From NCBI GenBank assembly GCA_903813345.2, contig CAIIXF020000012.1, positions 21,466,184 through 21,530,183 on the forward strand: a stretch of 64,000 bases of DNA, given 5' to 3'. Shown here piece after piece: positions 12,609 to 24,600 of the stretch. Each line of letters starts with the position of its first letter. The stretch's first letter is position 1. Under the pieces are notes generated by a model. That model had not been told where the DNA came from and ran no database searches. It saw only the letters and a list, made by a program, of their open reading frames with translations. Source of the DNA: Owenia fusiformis. Taxonomy: Eukaryota > Annelida > Polychaeta > Sabellida > Oweniidae. The translations under genes and the position numbers were made by a program.

Positions 12609-15600
12609 CTTGAAATAAAAACATTAGTTTGATTAGGCTACTATGAATGGATTATGGAAAAAATGCATCTTCAGTTGAGAAAGACCATTTCATCAAGTTT
12701 ACATTTTCAGCTATATCTTTTAATTGATTATCAGGAACGAATCCCAAATACAAGAAGGTAAGAAGTATTGTAATTCGATTTAGAATAGGTGCACTATGCG
12801 CACAACATCACAGCTCGCATTGTGTAGATTTATAGATGGAATTATAAGAAATTATATGTTTACAGGCTTACCTGTAGCAGGGTGCATTGCTCTACTGTCC
12901 ATCATTGTAACAGGAGCCCCGGACTCTGGCATGAAGTTCATTGAACTGTGGTCTCCTTGCTGACCTGGGAAATATTCATAGCCACCCGGGGGATAGTTTG
13001 CGTACATCTCTTCTCTTGCGTTTTCTGTAAATATGAGTTACTAGTTATGAAAACAAGTCTTGGATTTAGTAAAGATTGGTTCATGGTTCATTTGTACATC
13101 AGTATATGTACGTGTAATGCAACCAAGTTAGACCTACTCTTTCAGTTCAAGAACAATTCAATATTTGAATATGAATCAAATAGTTTTTATTCCCTCCATC
13201 TTTATTAAGCCTAGAATTATGTCAATCCATACGACGTGTACTTAATAATGTGTCAGGATAAGAGTACCGTTGCTGCCCGGAAACAAAGTTTGGTAGGCCA
13301 AGGACATGAATTAAGATTGTTAAAATTGATAGTATTATACCTGGGTAGTAGTTGTAATCCATCATGTCGGGACTGTCACCGAATTCGGTGGGTGATAATC
13401 CTGTCCGAAGCGCACGCATCCTCCGTGGATTGCGGAAAAAATGTCTTCGTGAACCCATAGCACTTAGTTGTTTCATTCTTCGTTCCTTAGATCTTCTATT
13501 TTGGAACCAAACCTGAAATCATGTTGTGATGTGATAATGTACTTTAAAAAACGTGAATAAAACTGTTTGATGAAAATGCTCATCCCATTTGAATCCCATT
13601 TGATTGAAGCATTTTCGTCCAGATGGATTTTTTCAAAAATATGTCAAATAAAGTGCTTCTTCTCAAGTTATCCCAACATATCCACAAATCTCAAAAATAA
13701 TTGTATGAATGTGCCAAGTGAATGCCCTTTTCATTAAATTCATTTCGCTTTATAATATATTGTATTAAAAGTATTATACGTAAAGTATTATATGCCCATG
13801 TACAATATTATCAATCCTTACTTGTATAACTCTCATCGAAAGACCTGTTTCTTTCGCCAACTGCTCGCGTATGTGACGTGTTGGCTTAGGCGTGGCAGTG
13901 AATGCTGATTTAAGGGTTTCAAGCTGCTTTGCTTTAATCGTTGTTCTCGGCCCTCTGCGCTTCCCTCCTGCAGAGTTATCCTGACCTTCCCCAGCAATGG
14001 TGCTATCGGCATCGATATCATCTTCTTCCTTTATCGTCAATTCATCATCAGGGATATTATTGTTGTTTTCTATTTCAGTAGAGTCTTTAGTAAGTTCGTC
14101 CGCCGATGAAATAACTTCTTTTGTTTGTGATACATTTTCCATTGGTGGCGTGGCGATAGTTGGATAAGCGTTTACACTGTTAACGTCATCGTTTGTGTTG
14201 TCTTCGTTATCAGACCCTGCAGATACATATATCCATGCATATATTTATCAGACGATCTAGGTGCGACAACAAGGTTATGATACATATGTTTGGGCACGAT
14301 GAGCAACTGCACTTGCCTTAAATTAGCATGCTATATTTAGCCATTATCCCACCCTAAGTGCTTTATATATGATTGTATAATAGCATTGTATAACTGCAAT
14401 ATAAAACCAACACTCATCGTATACAACTCTTGAGAACGATACACACTCCTGGATAGCGTATACAACTCCTGGGCAGCGTATACAACTCTTCGACTTGATA
14501 TACAACTGCTGAATTTAGATTAACCTTTTATTGATTAAAGATTAGGGTGGGATAATAAGATCATATAATGGTTGATTCTGTATATCGTTATACTCTCGTG
14601 AGTATATGATATATTCACTCGTTCCCTTCAGTCACTCGTGAATATATCATATACACACTTGAGTATAAACACGATATACGGAATCAACCATTATATAACC
14701 TCATATTATGTCCCTATCATTGAATATATGCCTGGGGTCTGACGTCAATATAGCCCGAGCTTGTGAGGGTTATATTAACGACGGACCGAAGGACATAATT
14801 GTTGTATAACATACCAAAGTACATTTATACAACATTTCATAAATATAATATGTATTGTATTGTATTGTATTGTTTTATTTCCTTCATATTGAAGATTTAC
14901 AACAGTAAGTTACATATATCAAAATAAGATTAAAATAAGAAAACTATTTATAGTATAATAGTATTGTACAAATGCGTGTCTTTCTTGTAAATATATAGGT
15001 AAATGATTTGTACCACCAGTATTATGCTAAACAAATTTTGGTGAATTTGTACATCATTCTATTGATGTATGTCGCACATATGTTTAGCAAAACAGTTTAC
15101 ACGATTCCAGTCATGGTAAAAACGTTTGGCGGCTATACAGTAATATACGAGGGTTGATCATAAAGTTCTTATAATATCTCTCCGATTTCTTTATTTTTCA
15201 ATATTTTCCTATGAAATTTTCACAGAATGTGCAGCATGGAATGTTTTATTAATCCAGCAAAAATATTTAGAATAACAGAAACATTAAGTAAGAAATGGTA
15301 AATACATAATAAGTTGTCAAATAAGCTATCAAACACATTAAATTGTCAAATAATATGTGATCTTGACTGTTGTGAACTATTAAAATGGTCATGTGAATTG
15401 TGTGATCTCATAATGCATGATTGTTACGCTTCATTAGAAGTGACTGTTAGACCCCATGAATGTTTTGTCAAATATCCCGAGGAAAATTTATTTTGCCCCT
15501 TTAGTTCATTTTTAACATGTACAAACCACACACAGGGTGTAATTTTGTTGATACCTTAGCAATATATTTGTTTTAGATCTTGTTTAGTCTGACCAAAGGA

Positions 15601-18600
15601 TCTTACAAACTTAACATAACATTTTATCAATATGAATTTTATTTTTCTGAAGATCTCTGCATCTACTGCATTCTCTTACTCAGTCGTTTTTGATAAGCTT
15701 TGAGTCTCAGACTCTGATATCACATCTAATGAAGCATGAAAGCATCCCCTATGACATCACACAATCCAAATGATAAATTTTTTAATAGTAAAAGCACTTA
15801 ACAACATATTCAAGTTAACATTTTAACGTGTTTGATAATTTTTGAGAGTTTATTATGTGTGTTAAAATGGTTAATTAGAGCCATTCTCTCAATTACATTT
15901 ATTTGCCCCGGGTGCCTTGATTTCCCGTTACTATGGCAACCATTTCTTATTTAATATTTCTGTTAAACTAAATATTTTTAGCTAAATTAATTAGACATTC
16001 TATGCTGCACATTCTGTGAAAATTTCATTAGAATATATTAAAAAATAAAGAAATTGGAGAGATATTATGAGAACTTTATGATCAACCCTCGTATAGCCGA
16101 CTTTCAGCTCCATTGACTTCCATACAAATGCTTCGCTAGGTAAGTAATACATAAAAATAAAAAATTAAAAAGGCAAGTCTCGGTTTAGAGAACAGTCTCC
16201 TGGGCTAATAATTTTGTTAATGAAAAATATAGAAATATCACCCAAATCAAAATATGAATATTCAAAAGAGGACATTTAAATATTTAAATCTACAAGATGT
16301 AAAAATATCAAAATTGTCCCAAGCAGGCGTAACGAACAGTAGACCGATTCAATAAAACAAGTCTCAATTTGGAGGAAGAAGTTCATCAGTGTACTACGCT
16401 AATGACTTTTTTTATGAAAAATATATAGATATATCACCCAAAAATATGGATATTCAAAAGAGGAGATTTAAATCTACAATGAATATGTTAAAATATCAAA
16501 ATTGTCCAAAGCAGGCGCATCGTGCACTAGACTGATGAACTTCGTTCTCCAAACCGAGACTAGTCTTTGATTTCAAATCTTGATGTTCTTGCATGTCTTC
16601 TTCATAAAAACTGGAATAATGTAAAATGTTATGAAGTATCAAATGACACGGCAACGCGGACGCGAACACGGACCTTCGGTCCTCAGTTAAATGCACTTAT
16701 GATTTCTCCAGGAAGTCCTGTGGTCAATGTAAGAGCACACGACATCGACTCACTATAGCCAATACAACGTCGTGGCTCATATAAAACAAGGCACACTCAC
16801 ATTAAATATTTCAAAAGGCTATCAATTTCTCATAAAAAATAATCCAATCAAATTTCGGATCCGGTTAACAATCCTAGGTACATAAAATAGATGACAACTC
16901 TTGAAATCCACAATGGTTTATTCTCGCACTACGAGCCGAGGAGTCCCTTCGAACGGCTTAGTAACAGATAGTAAATTACTGAGCGATTGAGGCCAATAAT
17001 TCCATGTTTTATTCAGCTTTATTCGTCCTAAGCTTCTTTATTAAAGACATTAATAGCTTTACTTGTATTAGACCATCCTTAATATGTGTAATAATTGGAG
17101 ATAATTACATTATGTTTTGATGTCGAAAACTCGTGTGAATTAGACTAAATTCCCCAGGTGGATTTTTGTATTGTATAGTTGAAACTTAAATTAGTTAAAA
17201 AGTGAATTATATTTAACTGTTGTTTCCATAGCTGCCAGATTAAGAACGCAGGATAGCTAGGCCTATTCAGTGTTCATTATCTATACTTTATTTATAAATG
17301 CTTCTGACAATGGGATAATACGTTCTGTTATTGCTGCGGGAAATGTCTAAGTCCCCCTTTGTTATGTTCTCCGCAGAAAAACCTCTACGTTAAAATGTCA
17401 AATGTGAAAATAAAAATAGGGATGAGAGGAATCAAGTTGATGTGAATGCAGTATAATGCTGGAGATAATTATGATGTCATGAGAAAACCACAAGAAAGAA
17501 ATGCTTTAAGTGTACGAGAAAAAACAGAATCGCACAATGCTACGTTTATTGAAAAGCCACTTAAGACAAAAACAACCAGCAAGATATACGAAAGTGCAAC
17601 TCGCTAAAAAACTTAGAAACATTCCAAAAACCACAACAATTAGAAAACAAACCAAAAAGACTCAAATAACATCAAAGAACAAAGGTTATCGACCCTTGAA
17701 ATACATGAACATGATATACCTGATTTGTAATTGATAAAACTTCTTTTCAGTGTGCTTAATAGCAGTTAATGTTAAATAAATCAAGAGCAAGTTATTCAAT
17801 AACCTACGTTTAGTATACGAAACTCTACACGAAATGTTTACAGTAGATACTAAGAAGACTGAGTATTCTGACATGCAAGGCACATACGGTACTGTACCAA
17901 GGTTCCCCGGGGTCTTGTGCCCACTCACCTGCTCTGTGTGTTTGTCATTTAATCGAACACAACTCACTTTACCCCATTAATTATTTAATTTTCCCTTGCA
18001 AGATAAAAGACTAGAAAAACTGACGCTTATGTCTCGATTTGAACTAGTAATCCGATGGGCTTATATAATGTATGTATATGTTTTAAATTGGGTCATGATT
18101 CTTATGTCTTCAACTACATACATGCAGGAAATTAATTGAAGACCAAAAGAGAAAAGGAGCCATATCATAATTTGCATTATTACCACCTTGCCGGGCCAGT
18201 TCTAGAGGTTTAAGTGCTAGTTTAGAAGGCGTTTATTTTACTATATCGACCTGAGAAATGTGTGACGTCATAGTGGTGGTCCATATGGACCGGTCTAGAA
18301 TATATTCTGGACCGGCAATTTTCCCCGGGAAATTAGATATCGTTCAATGCGTAAGATTTTCTTGCTGTTTTAGTCCTGGTCGTTAACGGTGGTAATAATA
18401 CTAATAACGTCATTTCTGCGAGCAATATAGTGAAATACTGGACCTTGGGCCTTCGGCCCTCGGTCCAATATTTCACTATATCGCCCTTAGAAATGACGTT
18501 ATTGTACTATTAAAAATATTTTGACCAAAACGTTAATTGTTTTGCTAAATTCAAACAAAATGTGAAGAGATATTGTTTTAAAATCATAATATGTATTTGA

Positions 18601-21600
18601 GTATTCCCTCACGGGGAAATCTCTCCGCTTATATCTCATCGACCGGCGAGACTTCAACATTATTACCCTCCTGGTTACAGTAAGTTTATATCCAAGGCAA
18701 GAGCGTGCTTCAAAACTATTTGTATCGCGTTCCTGAAACACCTTCCGGTATTTCTCACTTCATTCGCCGAGAAAATGGGTGATAATAGATTGCAAAGAGT
18801 CTAAGACACGTCATTTGCACATTTACAAGACGAATTGCTCGTTGATGGTGTCAAGAGATGGATATTGTGAGAAAACTTCTTGGGGAAACATTCTGTTCTG
18901 TTGACACTCGGTCAAATTGCCATTATTCCGACAGTCTCAAAAATACCAAATTCAAAATAATATTAAAAAAACTAATTAATTTGATGCAATACAATGGCTT
19001 TATAAAGAATTTTTGTTTTTAGGTAATATTCTTTCATTACATATTTTCTTCTTATGGTACGTTAATCTGGTTCATTTTTTCTTAATATCAAAGTTTAACA
19101 TTTTGAGTACGCTCGTGTTTTGTTGAAGTTGTTCTTCGTATTTTTACCATACCTAGCTGAGCATGCACACAACAAGGTGTACTCATTGATAGATAATATA
19201 GTACCACACCACAACTAAGCTCCTGAGATCAGTGCGCATTGGACCGTGAGTTTTGCATCTGGCTAGTACTGGAAATACCATCCTAGTTATTTTATGAGAC
19301 ACATGATACGTTGTATATCATTCGCTAATAATCAGAAAAGACATGAAATATTAGATTGATTGCTTTAAATTAAGACAAATAATATTTCAAAGTATGTATC
19401 ATGAATTATTTATGCTATATACTTTGTTTAATGTTATAATCAGAAAATAAAGATTAATGCGTAACCATTTAAAAACAAGAATTCCAAGTTGAGTGTACAA
19501 TTAGAAATGCCCGTCATACAGCATCACTGAAAGTATAGTTATCTATCTCGAAGGTAGGCAAATTGATAAAATGTCATTTTCTTAGAATATAACTTTATTA
19601 ACATAAGATTCATGTATATAATCACCACAGTTCCCTATTACTATTCCAAAACCAATGGTATTTTTGTTTCTAGTCGATTTGACTCAGTTTTCAATTACGA
19701 ATGGAACATTAAGCAATGCATGTGTCCCGTTATATGATGGATTGCTTGACTTCTGTACTGAATATCTCCATACAACTCTATTACCCGTCAAGCTGATAGC
19801 TTAGGATTAAATATGGATGAGTCTCTACATGCAAAGAATCACAAGATGTATACCGACACAAGTCAGGACAAACAAAACTTACACGCTGAACATTTTCCAT
19901 TTTTACATACCTTACTAGTAAGGGGAGCGTGGTGTCAGGATTTCAAGACTAACATACATTGTATGTTGACATATCGCTGCTTTGAATTATGTAGCAGTGA
20001 CAGAATGTTATATCATATTGTTTTTTAATTTTTTCATTACTACAATTGTATCTTATTCGGGTGATTAAGATTTCAATGTATGCACTTAGAAGTAATTAGT
20101 GCGATGCTAATATAATTAACTAGACGATAAAACAAGCATATCGTTAATGCTTACAACTCCATATCATTCACAAGATGATGGGGCGGTTGAGGCATACCAC
20201 AAACCTATTTTTATGCAGAACTAACATAATGCCAGAGTATGGTTGGTCTCGCCCTCATTATTGTTTGAGTTCGTATCTAGATCAGAGCCAAACACATGGT
20301 GAGAAAGTGACGTGCGGTGGCAAGCTTATAAGAGACAGTGCTGTTATTTTAACATGAAAAGACTTCTTATTCGACAATTGTTACACCGACGTTGTAAGTG
20401 ATTCAAAACAAAAGGTGCACTGCTAGATAAACCCGATATATCCCTTGTAATATTATCAAAAGATAAAATGAAGTTAATGAAATATCTAGATTGGTAGACA
20501 ACGGTTTTAGTTTGAGTTAGCACTAGTCCAGAGTGCCTCCATTACATGCCACAATTTATAATTTTACACTTTCGACCATTGGGTCATTTGGGATATGCTA
20601 AATATTCGATTTAGGATATGACGTTAGTGCTTTGAAAGGGGATTGTCTAACAACCCACCTGTAAAATATGAATCCGTGTTTCTTACCTAAGAACAATGAA
20701 GAATTATTGAAAGTGGCATAACGTATCGATATTGTGCCAACTGCCAAATGACACAATCAGAACGACTGGTACACGTTCCATAGAGTTCAAATCTATGAAA
20801 TAAACTGAAAAAGGTAGGCCTGTGTAGACGTCTTCGACACGCTGAGTACTGGCGACACAATTTGTATTTTTTGTTGAAGTCATTGAAGAAACCATTGAGT
20901 ACAATTCTGTTTTGCATCAAATACATTGTTGAGTTTTATCAGAACATTAAACCAAACAAAAATGTATTATTATGAATCGTTTATACACGAACATGAAATA
21001 ACAAAAACGGCATCTTACTAAACTCCTATCAAAGTTTGTAATTCTGCTTAGAAGAATCGATGAATTTAAGTAATCCCTGCACACCTGACACTGTTGAAAT
21101 GTGAATAGCATGTTCCCTCCGATCAAGAACACGAGTGCTACTTCAGTGGATTTGAGAGAGGTGCTGAACAAACGAAACTCCACTAGAACTGAAACTAAAG
21201 GTGAAACTGAAGCTGCCTTGGTAGGTCTCGAAATTGGTCAAGTTCGTGGATTAACAGGGATTATATGGTATTTGATCCAGCTGAAGAGATGTTTGAGTTG
21301 CATATTTACATTAATTGTTTGTCACTGTGTTTGTTGTACCTGCTTATGTTCCCGTACACATACATATAAACTACATTTCTATAGGCTTCAACCCAAACAA
21401 CATCATCAGATGATCGGAAGGAATATATAAATTTCTTTTTTAGACAACCCCACTACCATCTGTTTCTTAAAGGAATACAATGACAGAAATCATGTTATTA
21501 ATTATAATTTATGAGTACATTTGAATTCGCATAATTTTTTTAAAATTAATTTATTAACATTGAAACATTTATACAATTTGTACATAATATACAGAACTTA

Positions 21601-24600
21601 TTGGTTATAGATTTTACTATTTCTAAGTTTCCAAATTTCAAACTTGTGTTTAAACACAAGCTGGTTTCTATGACATTTGTTCTCAAAATCTCCTTCATTG
21701 TTATAAAATAAAATGTCTTGTTCTGAAAACTTTAAATTTTGAGTATTTACATATTCTTTTGCATTTGAATTCGCATAATATGTTCGTGAAATATTTGAAT
21801 ACTCAGAGAGCAAGCAATGGGTGCAACATATTTAATCAAATAACATTTTCAGAATTAAAAGCCTGAAGACTATTTCTGTTAAACTAGTAACTATTAACGA
21901 CACTCGTTCATTTTATTCATTAACATTTCTATTTTGACGTATAAAGATTGCCTCTAAATTAATGCAATATACTTTCCTTCTAACCACGAAGAAAAAAGTT
22001 CATTTGGTATTAATTTGGTATATTATAAGCCCAAATATGTATTTTGGCTGACGTTTTCCTATAATGAAGTTTTAGTGAAACCAGAGACAAAAGCAATGTT
22101 GACATCAACTGATTAGAAATGAAACTTAAAACTATATAGCCATTCCAATATTTCCTGCCTTCCCTAAATTTGGACCATGTTAAGCCAAAATTGTCTCTTG
22201 GCTTGTATTTGTCCTGACGCGTATTTGAAAATCATTTTCGATAATAAATAATATTACAATTTAACATTAAAAATTGTGACCCTTGTCCTATAATTATTTT
22301 TTTTATCATTTGGGATTGAAAATGTACTTTGAAAAGTTGACTTTTGCGAAAACAAACGAACATGATTACATTTACGGTTAATATTACCACAAATATGCCA
22401 GTTTTGAATCAATAATTTAGAATACTCGGTTCAATTCCCATTTGCCCGTCTGCAAATACGAGATAAGAAATAATTCTGCCTTCTCTCGGTCAAAGATCGA
22501 TCGTCATTGAGTTTATTTAAATTAACTCTGTAACTGGTTGAGCTGAGTGGGAATGAAGTAGTCTTTAAGAACTTAATCAAACATATATCGTGTCACGTCA
22601 ACGACTCATAGTGAGGGCAGCTTGTGGATGAATCCAGCTACCGGTGCATTAGATCATTACAGCCTCATGCAACACTTTACTTTGTTAATAGTTGTCCCTT
22701 ATTTGCTTTGGAGGTGTCGTGATCATGGTTGGGGTTTTCTTTAATTTGGTTGTTGTTTTATCTTGAAAAGCAGGCGCTCGTTGTCGGAATATCGGTTCAT
22801 TTTGGGTGGTCTCGTTCTGCGCTGAGTACAAACGTCTATTTATTTTTTATGTGGTAGTTATGAATCAATTTTGATCGTATGGGAATTGACTAAAATCATT
22901 GTAAAATTGGCGTTTCTGTATTAAGCATAACGACTAGGAATGCAGCAAAAACGCCGTCTAAAAGTATACAGTGTACAATAATTAATCCAACTAACCTGCA
23001 TATGTACTTTTCAGATAATCTTCTTTACAAATGAATCTATTCTCATCTAGTACGTAGAGTTCTTCTCCCGTTGAGATCTGTTTTCTACACACCATACACG
23101 TGAAGCATTTCAGATGGTAAACTCTGTTCCTAGCCCGGCGTACCAAATCATTTGGAGATATTCCTGAGGAACAACCACTGCACTTAGTACCATATCGTCT
23201 GAAAGGAACAAAATAAACAAACGTTATGATGATGAAAGAGTAAATCCACCCAACCTGGTGTATAAGTACCGGTCATTATTTGGGAAAATCTCCAAGAAAC
23301 AATAACTACACTTCAATTAGTATCTTCAAAGAATGAATACACACTTGCTATAATGATTTCAATTGATGAAATTCTCTACTCGCATTTCTACTTATGAGCG
23401 TGCGTGTGATATGTTGCGCTGTCAGTATATATTTGGCTATATCGTTTGATATTTTGCACTATCAGTTGTGATCTCAAATAAGTAATGGTTATGGTTGTAT
23501 TATATATCGGATATGTGCGAGATATGTTTGCAATGGGTTAATGTAGGAAAGTACTGAGACACAGCTACTTATTTTCCTTCTGACTCAAACTAATTTCAGA
23601 AGTTTCATGTATGTCCTTCCCTGTTAAAACTCATGAGCCGTACAACAGCGAAAAGTGATTCAACTGAAAATTTGTTTGTTAATATTCAAGTAATCAATTA
23701 TCAAAATCTTAATATATTGAAGATGTTTTTATACACCCGAGCATATGTTAATCCAATACTGTCACGTACACAAGTGGGTAATTTGCATAAATAACCTATT
23801 TACCATGAATTTGTTGAAATTGACGTTTATTTACAATATCTTAATTACTCTAGCACGATTATTCTATTTACCATATGTGTATGAAAAGTGATTCAAATGT
23901 AAAAATATTCCGGATTTGAATAGAGGTATTTAATTTACTCAAAGGAGTAATTAAAAGTCACTTCATTATTTTTTCATTGATTCTGTTGCTGGTCGAAACA
24001 ACAGATACTTGAAGAATATAAAGAAGACGTTTTAATTGTGAGCTTGTTTGTCAATTAATGAGAGTACATGTAACACATTGGATTCAACTTGCATTTTTTG
24101 AGAACAAACAAATGTTGCATTGATATTTTTTAGTGTGTGTCGCTGAGCAACTTTACAAAAAGGAAAACTGGCCAATTTGCTAAGCTTACAGACAATAGTT
24201 TGGAGTTTATGTCCTGAATTTGTGCAACGGAAACTTTTATTGTCAAAATTCACATTTGGAAATAGTTTTATATATTAATATTGCTGTAATGCTAACGCTG
24301 GCAATAGCTGCAAAGCAAAGTGAAATTGATATATGACTCATAATCCTAGAACTTGCAATTACAATTAACACTAATTTCTAATTATAGTTTGAGCTTTTAA
24401 AATGAGGGTTGTATTTAAAAACCATTACATATATGTCATATATATATAATTTTCTAATCATAATATATTCGACTACAATAAGGATAATTGTAAAATATGA
24501 CAAGCCTTGCAGAATTGGGTCGAATCTAATGATCATTACAAAATTGATAGATAATTCTCAACAGCTAGTTTCCCATGCTAATGCGATCATAAGCTCTAGT

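Larger units (their letters stand above)
14217..22995 (-). other. lhx1/5 intron 2 (8.8 kb)
   Basis: This large intron separates LIM2 from the homeodomain exon. It holds several inverted-repeat elements listed separately. No other gene could be supported. Parts such as 19.0-22.9 kb lack obvious repeats and may contain regulatory DNA, which cannot be judged without comparison. Confidence 0.85.

Noticed and set aside
13236-13460. Plus-strand frame over the homeodomain exon
   Set aside because: It is a shadow of lhx1/5 exon 4 on the opposite strand.
17510-17734. Lysine/arginine-rich 74-codon frame
   Set aside because: The composition follows from A-rich DNA, and no family or partner exon was found.
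21101-21430. 109-codon plus-strand frame with a hydrophilic start and a possible donor near 21225
   Set aside because: It lies in the lhx1/5 intron on the opposite strand. It has no domain and no neighbouring exons that continue it.
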